Shown: in pieces, positions 6,921 through 15,240 of the stretch
How positions within the stretch are numbered: the first letter of the stretch is position 1
How the letters are laid out: the number at the start of each line of letters is the position of its first letter
Notes under the pieces: model-generated
Seen by the model: only the letters and a program-made list of their open reading frames with translations
Told to the model about the DNA's origin: nothing
Databases searched by the model: none
Origin: Bryobacterales bacterium
GTDB taxonomy: Bacteria > Acidobacteriota > Terriglobia > Bryobacterales > Bryobacteraceae
Assembly (NCBI GenBank): GCA_016789755.1
Contig: JAEUQG010000016.1
Span: 1-33,540, forward strand
Length of the DNA stretch: 33,540 nt
Direction: 5' to 3'
Position numbers and translations under genes: made by a program

Positions 6921-7700
6921 GTGCCGGAGCTTCCTGAAGTGGAAACCATCGTGCGCGACCTGGCGCCTCTGCTCGCCGGGCGGACCATCGTCTCGGTGGA
7001 AGTGGTGGCCGGGCTGGTGGTCAAAACCCCCCTCGATGGTCTCGCCGGGAACCGGATTGATGCGGTGCGGCGCCACGGCAAGACCGTGGTGCTGGATTGC
7101 TCGCGCGGCGTGCTGACGGTGCATCTGGGCATGACGGGCAAGCTGCTGGTGGACGCGGCGCGGAGCCCCTATTGCCGCGTCGTCTTCGCCTTGGATGGCG
7201 CGGCGCTGCTCTATGACGATATCCGGCAGTTCGGGCGCGTGCACTGGGGCGAGGCGCTGCCCGCTCATCTGGCGCAATTGGGCCCGGACCCGCTTGAAAT
7301 CGGGCTCGCGGAGTTCGTCGAGCGCCTGCGCGCAAGGCGCGGCGCGATCAAGCCGGTGTTGTTGGATCAGAAATTCTTGCGCGGGCTCGGAAACATTTAT
7401 GCCGATGAATGTTTGTTTCGCGGCGCGATTCATCCGCGCGCGGCGGCGTCCGCATTGAGCCGTACGCGCATCGCCGGCTTGTACGGGGCGATGCGCGAAA
7501 CGCTGGCTCAGGCGATTGCGCACCGTGGTTCGTCCATCAGCGATTACGTCGATGCATCGGGCCGGCAGGGCAGCTTTCAACTGCTCCATCAGGTGTACGG
7601 CAAGGAAGGCAAAGCGTGCCAGGCATGCGGGACCGCCATCCGCAGGATCGTCATTGCGCAGCGGGGAACGCATTACTGTCCGCGCTGCCAGCGCGGTTGA
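6921..7700 (+). CDS. mutM: Formamidopyrimidine-DNA glycosylase (Fpg/MutM)
   Basis: A 259-residue base-excision repair enzyme that removes 8-oxoguanine and formamidopyrimidines and nicks the strand. The N-terminus after Met removal is PELPEVETIVRDL, with the catalytic Pro1 and Glu2. A conserved lysine sits in RRHGKTVVLDC. The helix-two-turn-helix reads LDQKFLRGLGNIYADECLF. The C-terminal zinc finger has four cysteines (CQACGTAI ... HYCPRCQ). The start is the GTG at 6921; since Pro must follow the initiator Met, this start is fixed by the chemistry of the family. The gene is complete and lies directly downstream of the Rieske ferredoxin. Confidence 0.97.
   Translation: MPELPEVETIVRDLAPLLAGRTIVSVEVVAGLVVKTPLDGLAGNRIDAVRRHGKTVVLDCSRGVLTVHLGMTGKLLVDAARSPYCRVVFALDGAALLYDDIRQFGRVHWGEALPAHLAQLGPDPLEIGLAEFVERLRARRGAIKPVLLDQKFLRGLGNIYADECLFRGAIHPRAAASALSRTRIAGLYGAMRETLAQAIAHRGSSISDYVDASGRQGSFQLLHQVYGKEGKACQACGTAIRRIVIAQRGTHYCPRCQRG
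7680..7696. terminator. GC hairpin at the end of mutM
   Basis: CCGCGCT (7680-7686) and AGCGCGG (7690-7696) form a perfect 7-bp stem with a GCC loop, overlapping the last codons of mutM. Only 10 bases separate mutM from the convergent amidohydrolase gene, so a terminator must overlap coding sequence if one exists. There is no T-run, and GC-rich zinc-finger codons could produce it by chance. Confidence 0.25.
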
Positions 7701-7710
7701 ACGCTGCGCC

Positions 7711-8703
7711 TTAGGGGAACAACCGTGCGGCGTTGGTGTGGAAGATGGCCTCGACCGCCGTGTCGTTCAGTTGCAGGTTCCAGCAGGCGGTCTTCAGCGC
7801 CCGCAGCGATTCGAGGAAAATCAGCAGCGGCTCGATGGGCGCGTAGGATGCGTGGAATTTCGTGTTGCCGGCGGTCAGCCAGAGAAAGGAATCGCCGATG
7901 GCGACGCAGCGTCCGCGAAGGTGCGTGACGGGGAAATCGGCGCCGTAGAGAAGGCGGTCCGCGCCCAGCGTGCGCACGATGGCCTCGAAAGCGCCCGCTT
8001 CGGTCACGGCGCTGGTGTCGCACCAGATGTTGCCGGCGCCTTTCAGCGCGCCGATGCCTTCGATCGTGTGATAGGGATTGAAGCCGCGCGCGGCGTGGGC
8101 GAGAATCCAGCGCGCGTCGGGATACTTCCGGGCCAGACGGGCGATGCTCTCCTGGTTCACCGGATCGGCGATAGCGCGGGCGCGCACCATGTGGAGCGTG
8201 ATGCTGAGGCGCTCTTCATGCGCGATGCGCACCTGCTCTTCGGGCAGATAGGCTTCCACCGCGGAATCGAACGTTGGCTCGGTGCGCGCGAAGACGTGAT
8301 AGCATTTGAGCCCCGAGAATCGATGCCGGCGCACGGTTTGGCGAATGAACTCGGGATCCATGTCCGGAGTCACGATCATCGCCCCGCGGAGGTTGGAATG
8401 GGCAGCCAGTTGATCGGCCAGGAACTGATTGGCGGAGGCGGTGTCGAGCCCCACGGCCGGAAACGGGAACACCAGTCCTGAGTACTCGCGGCCAGGCGCG
8501 ATGCCCTGCATGTGGGCGAGGAAACACGGCCAGTCGACCACCGCGGGTCCGGATGCCGCCAGCGACGGTGTGGCGCCCGTGAAATCGGCATTGCGGTACA
8601 GATGACAGTGCGCATCGAAGATGCGATGCGGCAGAAACGCATCCAGCTCCTTGGCGAAGAAAGCGAGGTCTGCGGGTGTGATCGGCCATTGCGCAACGGA
8701 CAT
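7711..8703 (-). CDS. Amidohydrolase-2 family metal-dependent hydrolase
   Basis: A 330-residue TIM-barrel hydrolase or decarboxylase of the amidohydrolase-related family. The metal-site HxH is in IFDAHCHLYRN. Further candidate metal or catalytic residues are the His in LSITLHMVRA, the His in WILAHAARGFNPY and the Asp in RLLYGADFPV, each at the expected strand end. Enzymes of this family act on amides, lactones or aromatic acids. Nothing here identifies the substrate. There is no signal peptide, so it is cytoplasmic. It is the last gene of a minus-strand group with aldose 1-epimerase (30 bases upstream) and rhomboid, which hints at carbohydrate or sugar-lactone metabolism without proving it. 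Confidence 0.87.
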   Translation of the reverse strand: MSVAQWPITPADLAFFAKELDAFLPHRIFDAHCHLYRNADFTGATPSLAASGPAVVDWPCFLAHMQGIAPGREYSGLVFPFPAVGLDTASANQFLADQLAAHSNLRGAMIVTPDMDPEFIRQTVRRHRFSGLKCYHVFARTEPTFDSAVEAYLPEEQVRIAHEERLSITLHMVRARAIADPVNQESIARLARKYPDARWILAHAARGFNPYHTIEGIGALKGAGNIWCDTSAVTEAGAFEAIVRTLGADRLLYGADFPVTHLRGRCVAIGDSFLWLTAGNTKFHASYAPIEPLLIFLESLRALKTACWNLQLNDTAVEAIFHTNAARLFP

Positions 8704-8733
8704 GGCATTAGTGTAGCGGCTGGCACCACAAGC

Positions 8734-9693
8734 CTAGAAGCGATACTCCGTCGTCGAACGGTACCTCGCCCCCGCGCGCAGCGTGATGGTGGGAAAGTGC
8801 GCATGATGCGGCGCGTCGGGGAAATGCTGTGTTTCCAGGCACAGGCCCGCGTGCCGCCAATACGTGCGTCCGCCTTTACCCGTGATCGAACCATCCAGAA
8901 AATTCGCCGTATAGAATTGCACTCCGGGTTCCGTGGTCCACACCTCCATCCCGATGCCCGTGTCGGGGGCGTCAACGCGCGCCGCGAAGACCAGTCCTTC
9001 GCCCGCGCGGTCGAGCACAAAGTTGTGGTCGAAGCCTTTGCCCAGCACATCCCCGATGCGCACCGTCTTTCGCAGATCGAACGTCGTGCCGGCCACGTGC
9101 CGGATTTCGCCCGTGGGAATGGTGTCGCCATCCACAGGCGTGTAGGCATCGGCCGCGATGCGGATCCGGTGATCCAGTATGTCGTCGTTCAGCGAGAGAT
9201 TGAAGTAGCTGTGGTTCGTCAGATTGACAATCGTGTCTTTGTCGCTCACCGCTTCGTAATCGATGCGCAGAGCGTTCGTTTCGGTCAGCGTGTAGGTCAC
9301 CGTGACGCGGCATTCGCCGGGGTAGCCCTCTTCGCCGTCCGGGCTCGTGTAGCGCAACACCAGCGCGCCGGCCGTGGCCTCCGCCTCCCACACCGCTTTG
9401 TCGAAGCCCCGCGCGCCCCCGTGCAGATGATGCGGCGCACGGTTGCGTGTCAGATGGACCGGAATCCCGTTCAGTTCGAGATCGCCGCCCGCGATACGGT
9501 TGGCGCAGCGTCCGACGATGCAGCCAAAATAGGGATGCGGTTGCAGATAAGGATCGATGCTATCGAAGCCGAGCACCACATCGCGCGGTTTCCCGTCGCG
9601 GTCCGGAACGTGCAGCGAAAGCAGTATTCCACCGTAGGTGGTGAACCGCGCCCGCAGACCGTTGCTGTTTTGGAGCGTGTAGAGTTCGATCAT
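8734..9693 (-). CDS. galM: Aldose 1-epimerase (mutarotase)
   Basis: A 319-residue galactose mutarotase-fold enzyme interconverting alpha and beta anomers of aldohexoses in the cytoplasm. Signatures are the N-terminal TTYGGILLSLHVPDRDGK, FGCIVGRCANRIAGG, the PHHLHGGARGFDKAVWEA motif, the catalytic-His segment VNLTNHSYFNLS, and the catalytic-Glu region near EPGVQFYTANFLDG. Length is normal for GalM. Its ATG overlaps the stop of the rhomboid gene by 4 bases, so the two are translationally coupled. Confidence 0.94.
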   Translation of the reverse strand: MIELYTLQNSNGLRARFTTYGGILLSLHVPDRDGKPRDVVLGFDSIDPYLQPHPYFGCIVGRCANRIAGGDLELNGIPVHLTRNRAPHHLHGGARGFDKAVWEAEATAGALVLRYTSPDGEEGYPGECRVTVTYTLTETNALRIDYEAVSDKDTIVNLTNHSYFNLSLNDDILDHRIRIAADAYTPVDGDTIPTGEIRHVAGTTFDLRKTVRIGDVLGKGFDHNFVLDRAGEGLVFAARVDAPDTGIGMEVWTTEPGVQFYTANFLDGSITGKGGRTYWRHAGLCLETQHFPDAPHHAHFPTITLRAGARYRSTTEYRF

Positions 9694-10430
9694 TGCACGA
9701 AGCGGTCGCGGTCATGCTTGCGCATGTAGACCTGGAACTTCTTCTTGGCCCGTTCGACGCGCCACTGATGGTAGCGCTTGCGCAACGACGTGCCAAGGTC
9801 GACTTTGCGTCCGATGCCGCGCAGATAGCCGTAACCGAACACCATGCCGCCCAGGTGGGCGACGTGGCTGACCCCGCTGCCCGACGCGCCGATGGAGCTC
9901 AGGAAGGCGATGGCCCCGATGATCATCACGAAATACTTGGCCTTGATCGGAAAGAGGAAGCTGAACAGCACCACGCGGTCCGGATAAAGAACGCCGAAGG
10001 CCAGCAGCAATCCGTAGATTGCTCCCGAGGCGCCGATGGTGCGCGTGTTCAGTGTGCCGAACAGTGCGTTGCCGATCACCACGCAAATCCCTGCTCCAAT
10101 GCCGCAAAGAAAGTAATATTTCAGGAATTCCTTGCGCCCCCACGTCCGTTCCAGATCCGCCCCGAACATCCATAGCGTCAGCATGTTGAACAGGATGTGG
10201 CTGAATCCGTATGGGTCGTGCAGGAACATGTAGGTGACCAGTTGCCACACGGCGAAGCCGCCCAGCACCTGGCCCGGAATCAGCCCGAACGGATAGAAAA
10301 TCGCGCTGAACCGGAATTGGACCGCGAAGAAGTACAGCAGAAACAGCGCGACGTTGGAAATAAGAAGCCACTTCACGCCTCGGGGGAAGAAGTCGGAAGT
10401 GAGCAGCCCTGATCCTCTGGTGTGTCGCAT
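9690..10430 (-). CDS. Rhomboid-family intramembrane serine protease
   Basis: A 246-residue polytopic membrane protein with the rhomboid fold of six transmembrane helices. The HDPYGFSHILFNMLTLWMFG segment has the conserved His/Asn pattern of TM2. The catalytic Ser is in TIGASGAIYGLLLA (GxSG). The catalytic His is in HVAHLGGMVFGYGYL. After the last helix there is a basic, probably cytosolic tail (about residues 205-246) rich in Arg and Lys. Rhomboids cleave transmembrane helices of substrate proteins; the substrate here is unknown. The stop overlaps the ATG of galM. The upstream 102-base gap is shared with the divergent TonB-dependent receptor gene. No clear Shine-Dalgarno precedes the ATG. Confidence 0.93.
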   Translation of the reverse strand: MRHTRGSGLLTSDFFPRGVKWLLISNVALFLLYFFAVQFRFSAIFYPFGLIPGQVLGGFAVWQLVTYMFLHDPYGFSHILFNMLTLWMFGADLERTWGRKEFLKYYFLCGIGAGICVVIGNALFGTLNTRTIGASGAIYGLLLAFGVLYPDRVVLFSFLFPIKAKYFVMIIGAIAFLSSIGASGSGVSHVAHLGGMVFGYGYLRGIGRKVDLGTSLRKRYHQWRVERAKKKFQVYMRKHDRDRFVQ

Positions 10431-10474
10431 GATGTACGGCGTGATCTCTACTGATGAGCATATCAGAAGGAGGG

Positions 10475-10504
10475 TTGACGCCGAGGAAAACCGTCTGATA
10501 GTAT
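10475..10504 (+). promoter_or_regulatory. Candidate sigma-70-type promoter of the TonB-dependent receptor gene
   Basis: TTGACG (10475-10480) and TAGTAT (10499-10504) are separated by 18 bases and lie 28 bases upstream of the receptor ATG. That ATG also has a GAGGGGTGA ribosome-binding site. The -35 matches consensus at 5 of 6 positions; the -10 is poorer. Confidence 0.4.
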
Positions 10505-10532
10505 CCCTTCAATTCACTAGAGGGGTGAAACC

Positions 10533-13500
10533 ATGTTCCGTTTCCTATCCGCATTCGCGGCCGTGTCGGCTTTTTCCTTGATACTTTTCGGGCAGGCGGG
10601 CACCGGCGACATCGCCGGTACAGTCGCCGATTCGTCCGGGGCCGTGATCTCCGGAGCCACCGTTACCGTCACCAATCCGGCCACAGGCGCGTCGCGATCG
10701 TTGAAGACCAACGAGAGCGGGCTCTACTCTGCACCGGCGCTGAATCCTGGCGCCTACACCATCAAAGTCGAGATGCAGGGATTCCAATCGCAGACCCGGT
10801 CGAGCGTTGTGCTGCAAGTGGGACAAGTCGCCACCATCGACTTCGCGCTCCCCGTCGGCAACGTTGCCGAGGTCATCGAGGTGACGGGCGGGGCGCCCGT
10901 ACTCGACACCGAAACGACGTCCGTAGGCACGGTCATTGAGAACAAGCGCATTGTCGAGCTGCCCCTGAACGGCCGGAATTACTTGCAGCTTGCTTCGCTG
11001 ATTCCAGGCGCGACCACCAACGGGCCGGCCTCTTCGCAAGGCCAGCAACGCATGGGCGGCGCCCGCAACAGCTTCGCCCTCAACGTGGCCGGACAGCGCG
11101 TGCACTACAACCACTATTCGCTCGACGGCATGGAGAACACCGATCCCAATTTCAACACCTACCTCTTCCTCCCCTCGATCGACGCGCTCCAGGAGTTCAA
11201 GGTCGAAGCCGGGTTGTTCAGCGCCGAGTACGGACGAGCCATTGCCCAGGTCAACGTATCCACGAAATCCGGCGCCAATCAATTCCACGGCGTGGCGTTC
11301 GAGTTCCTGCGCAATTCGTTCTTCGACGCCAAGGATTTCTTCGCCGCGCCCAATGCCCCCACGCCTCCCTTCAAGCGCAACCAGTTCGGCGGAACCTTCT
11401 CCGGACCGGTGCTGATTCCGAAACTCTACAACGGCAAGAACCGCCTGTTCTTCATGTTCAATTACGAAGGGCTGCGCGAACGGCGCACGCTGACCCGCAC
11501 CAGCACGCTGCCCGATGCGCGCTACCGCTCGGGCAATTTCGGATTCCTCAACCGGACGATCCGCGATCCGTTCAACCCAGGGCAGGTGTTCCCCAACGGA
11601 ATCATCCCGGAGAGCCGCATTCACGCCACTTCGCGCAAGGTCCTGAACGATTTCTACCCGCTGCCCAACCAGGCGGGCACCGGGGCGCTGGGAATTGCCA
11701 ATAATTACCTGAATTCGGAGAGCCGCAAAACAGGCGGAGATCAGTACACCTTCCGTACCGATCTCGCCAAGTCGCAGGCGAACACGTTCTTCTTCCGCTT
11801 TTCCCAGACCAAAGAGCCGCAGTACATTCCGTCTGTGATCTTCGATCAGGGCAACGACGTCGATATTCTCGGCCAGCAGGGCGTCCTGGGCCACACCGCG
11901 GTCATCGGCCCGAACAAGGTGAATGAGTTCAAGTTCGGAATGAACTACTTCAAGTCGGCGAACATCCAGCAGCGGGCCTTTCAGCGCAACGTCGTCGGCG
12001 AGCTTGGATTGCAGGGCATTTCGCAGGACCCGTTGTTCTGGGGCATTCCCGTCTTTCAGGTCAGCGGCTTCGCAAATATTGGAGAGTGAATCTATTGCCC
12101 CTTCGTCAACTGGAACACAACCTTCCACTGGAGCGACAATTTTTCCTGGACGCTCGGCAAGCATTCGCTGAAGTTCGGCGGCGAGTTGCGAAGGCTGCGC
12201 TACAACCAGATCGGCGCCGTCGTCCCGCGCGGGCGATTCACCTGGAACGGGCAGTACACCGGCGAGCCGATGGCCGACATGCTGCTCGGCCCCATGTCCG
12301 GAACCGAAGGCCAGGTCGGAGCCCCCATTGCCAGCTTCCGGCAGAACTACATGGGCTTGTTCATTCAGGACACGTGGAAGGCGACGCGCAAGTTGACGTT
12401 CAATCTCGGGCTGCGCTGGGAGTATGAGTCGCCCTTCATGGACAAGCACGACGCCATTGTGAACGTGGATTTCGCCTGGGACAATTCCCGCGAGCCGGTA
12501 TTCGTACGCGCTGGCACGGGCGATCTGAACCAGGGCAATCCGCAATTCCCGGCCCCTCCCGGATGGCAGTTGGTGCGCGATGGGCGCTTCGGCAGAGGCG
12601 CCGGCGTGCCGGACCGCAACGACATCGGCCCGCGCGCCGGCTTGGCCTATCAGTTGAACGGCAAGACGGTGCTGCGCGCCGGCTACGGGCTCTATTACGT
12701 GCGCGACATCGGCAACGCGGTGTTTGACATCGTGCGCAACATACCCTTCACCATCCGTCAGGCCGAGACCGCCGACACGACCCGGCCCAACCTCACGTGG
12801 GGACGGCTGTTCACTTCCACCGGCGCTCCGTCGTTCCTCCTCATCAATCAATATGGCGAGCGTACCTCGTATGTGAACCAGTGGCAGACATCGGTGCAGC
12901 GGGAGATCACCCGCAACATGTCGGTCGAAGTCACCTACATGGGCTCCACCGGTATCAAACTGCGGCGGCTGACCTCGTACAACAATCCCGAGCCCGGTCC
13001 CGGGAATCCGAATCTGAACCGCCCCTTTCCGAAGTTCAACGGATCGTTCCAGAACATGAACGCGCCGTCGAACTCGAATTATCACGCCCTCCAGATGCGG
13101 CTGCAGCACCGCTTCGCCCATGGCTTCACGCTGTTGGGCTCCTATGCCTACGGCAAGTCGATCGACAACGGCTCCGGAGTCCGCACCACCGACGGCGACG
13201 CGCTCACGCCCTCGGACAATTACAATCTGCGCGCGGAGCGAGGGTTGTCTGCCTTCGATTTCCGGCAGCGCTTTACCGCGTCCTTCCTGTATGAACTCCC
13301 CTTCGGACGCGGGCGGAAGTACGGGATCTCTAACGCCGTCGCTAACACCATTTTCGGCGGTTGGCAGTTGGGCGGCATTGTGACGTTCCAGGACGGGTTC
13401 CCGAACACCATGTATTGCGGACCGGGCAACATTCAGAATGGCGGCGGCTACTGCAAGCCCGACGCGGTGGCGGGAGCCGATCCGAAGCTGCCCAAGAGCC

Positions 13501-13835
13501 AGCAGACTCTCGGCCGCTTCTTCAATACCGAAGCTTACGTGGACCGCGTGGGCGTTGCTCCGGGCGCCGCGCAACCCGTCTTCCGTTACGGAACCGCCGG
13601 GCGCAATACGGTCATTGGGCCGGGCATTGCCAGCCTGGATGCGTCCATCAACAAGATGTTCCGGTTCCAGGAAGACCGGCAGCAGTTGGAACTGCGCGCA
13701 GAGTTCTTCAATGCGCCGAACCATCCCATCTTCGCCCAGCCCGGCGGCACGTTGCGCACCGCCACCTACGGAGTGATCAGCGGGACAAGAGTCGACAACC
13801 GCCAGATTCAAGTTGCGTTGAAATACAGCTTCTGA
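10533..13835 (+). pseudogene. TonB-dependent receptor with carboxypeptidase-regulatory domain, interrupted by in-frame TGA
   Basis: An outer-membrane receptor of the large acidobacterial type, 1099 residues plus one internal TGA. A signal peptide (about 1-22) is followed by a carboxypeptidase-regulatory-like beta-sandwich (about 24-105, GDIAGTVADSSGAVISGATV), a plug domain (about 110-240, VELPLNGRNYLQLASLIPG and HYSLDGMENTDPNF), and a long beta-barrel ending in an aromatic terminus, QIQVALKYSF. The reading frame is continuous except for TGA at 12087-12089 (codon 519). The downstream segment stays in the same frame and resumes receptor-like sequence at once (FSWTLGKHSLKFGGELRR), so this is one substitution and not a frameshift. 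If real, the product lacks most of the barrel and would be non-functional; a sequencing error is the main alternative. Such receptors import large ligands such as oligosaccharides, or siderophores. Confidence 0.85.
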
Positions 13836-13847
13836 TCCAGTCCATGC

Positions 13848-13890
13848 GGCGGTCAGGCGGATCGGCTCTTGCAGCCGGTCGCTGACCGCC
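13848..13890. terminator. Large inverted repeat between convergent genes, likely bidirectional terminator
   Basis: GGCGGTCAG (13848-13856) pairs perfectly with CTGACCGCC (13882-13890). Inside the loop, CGGCT (13863-13867) pairs with AGCCG (13873-13877). The two-tier hairpin fills most of the 63-base gap between the receptor stop and the convergent dipeptidase stop. A clear T-run is missing on both strands, so termination may be inefficient or Rho-assisted. Confidence 0.5.
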
Positions 13891-13898
13891 TGGCCGTT

Positions 13899-15176
13899 CT
13901 ACACTCCATCGAAATTCGCCCGCAGCACGCGCAGCACATTCCCTCCGAGAATCTTCCCCACGGTCGCCGCCGAATGCCCGCGCCGCAGCATCCCGATCGT
14001 AAACACCGGCCAGTTCGTCCACGCCATTGACCGTGTCTGCTCCGCCGTCGCTCCGCCCAGCGCCCCCGCCGGCCACAGCGCCTCCCACCTCGTGCGCCGC
14101 CGCCCGCGCTGCCCCAGTTTCCGGTTCTCCGCCCCTGCATTGCGCGAAACGTAGGCCACATCTGTCCCAATCGCCACATGGTCTGCGCCGAACGTCTTCA
14201 CTGCATAGTCGATGTGATCCAGCATCGCCCGGATATCGCCGGTGCGCCCGAGAAACTCAGGAATGCAGCAAATCCCGATCAGCCCGCCCGTATCGCAAAT
14301 CGCCCGGATCACCTCATCGGGCTTCGACCGCACATGCCGGTGCAGCGCCGCGCACGTCGTATGGCTCGCCACCATCGGCTTCTTCGATGCCTTCGCCGCC
14401 TCCAGGCTCGTCCGCCACCCTGAATGCGCCACATCCACAATCACTCCGATGCGGTTCATCTCCGCAATCGCCGCATGCCCGAAATCGGAAAGCCCCGCAT
14501 TGCCCGGTTCCCCGCATCCATCTCCCAGTGCGTTGCGCCGGTTGTAGGTCAGATGCATCATCCGCACGCCCAGTTGAAAGAACACCCGGATATAGCGCAG
14601 TTCCTCTTCCACCGACACCCAATCCTGCGGAATCGGCACTCCATTCCCTGTCATCGTCACGCAATGCCGCCCCGCCTTCTTCGCCGCCAGGATATCGTCC
14701 GGCCTCACCGCCAGCGAAACATGCTCCCGCAGATGATGCGTCACGAACGTGTAGCGTCCCAGGCGCTTGATCAGCCGCATCGGCGCCGAACCCTCTTCGC
14801 CCGCATTCTGAACGATGCACGTGACCCCCGCCGCCCGCCACGCATCCAGGTACTCCTTGCGCTCGCGCGCGTCCGTGACATACCGGGTCATCGATTGCTC
14901 TTCCAGTAGATCCTGGATCTCCAGATCGGAAGCTCCGGAATCCATCGCCGCCCGCACCGCATCGCCATCGATCGCCGCCCGCGGCATGAACCCGTACGAC
15001 TCCACAACCGCGGTTTCCGCGTGCAATTCCAGTCCCCGCCGGATTTCGCTCTCCGAAGCCCCCACCAGCCTCAGCGCCGCGGCGCGGTCTTCTTCGATTC
15101 GTTCATTCACCGGCGCCAATTGCGGAGAAGCGGAATAGGCGCCGGCGGGCGTAGCAAGAAAAGCACGGCGTTGCAT
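13899..15176 (-). CDS. M19 (membrane/renal dipeptidase) family protein, divergent metal site
   Basis: A 425-residue TIM-barrel protein of peptidase family M19, whose members cleave dipeptides or act on related amides. The N-terminus (MQRRAFLATPAGAYS) looks like a short Tat-type export signal. Recognisable M19 elements are MMHLTYNRRNALGDGCGEP, GVIVDVAHSGWRTS (metal His), MVASHTTCAALHRHVRSKPD (metal His) and HVAIGTDVAYVSRNAG (Asp). The usual HxD at the first strand reads VVESYGFMP here, and the usual metal-bridging Glu is replaced by TMTGNGVPIP. It may therefore be a subfamily with altered metal binding. It lies downstream of the two beta-propeller genes, after a 64-base gap full of heptamer repeats. 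Confidence 0.85.
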   Translation of the reverse strand: MQRRAFLATPAGAYSASPQLAPVNERIEEDRAAALRLVGASESEIRRGLELHAETAVVESYGFMPRAAIDGDAVRAAMDSGASDLEIQDLLEEQSMTRYVTDARERKEYLDAWRAAGVTCIVQNAGEEGSAPMRLIKRLGRYTFVTHHLREHVSLAVRPDDILAAKKAGRHCVTMTGNGVPIPQDWVSVEEELRYIRVFFQLGVRMMHLTYNRRNALGDGCGEPGNAGLSDFGHAAIAEMNRIGVIVDVAHSGWRTSLEAAKASKKPMVASHTTCAALHRHVRSKPDEVIRAICDTGGLIGICCIPEFLGRTGDIRAMLDHIDYAVKTFGADHVAIGTDVAYVSRNAGAENRKLGQRGRRRTRWEALWPAGALGGATAEQTRSMAWTNWPVFTIGMLRRGHSAATVGKILGGNVLRVLRANFDGV

Positions 15177-15188
15177 CGTCCGACTTCA

Positions 15189-15240
15189 GTCTCCTGTCTT
15201 CTGTCTTCCGTCTCCCGTCTTCCGTCTTCTTCCGTCTCCC
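15189..15240. repeat. Heptamer tandem repeat (GTCTYCY), seven units
   Basis: Seven consecutive units GTCTCCT, GTCTTCT, GTCTTCC, GTCTCCC, GTCTTCC, GTCTTCTTCC, GTCTCCC fill nearly all of the gap between the beta-propeller stop and the dipeptidase start. The sixth unit is 3 bases longer. On the transcribed (minus) strand this is a purine-rich RGRAGAC array that contains several GGA/GGGAG runs resembling ribosome-binding sites, ending 12 bases before the dipeptidase ATG. Confidence 0.85.

Noticed and set aside
12087..12089. TGA as a selenocysteine codon
   Set aside because: No convincing SECIS-like hairpin directly downstream was apparent, and TonB-dependent receptors are not known selenoproteins.
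10545..13811. A 1088-codon open frame antisense to the TonB-dependent receptor
   Set aside because: It shows no recognisable domain or signal and mirrors the receptor codon by codon. High GC and the receptor's codon bias leave the antisense frame free of stops, and the receptor TGA reads as TCA there.
12186..13835. Second half of the receptor as an independent gene
   Set aside because: No signal peptide or ribosome-binding site, and it is in frame with the first half across the TGA.
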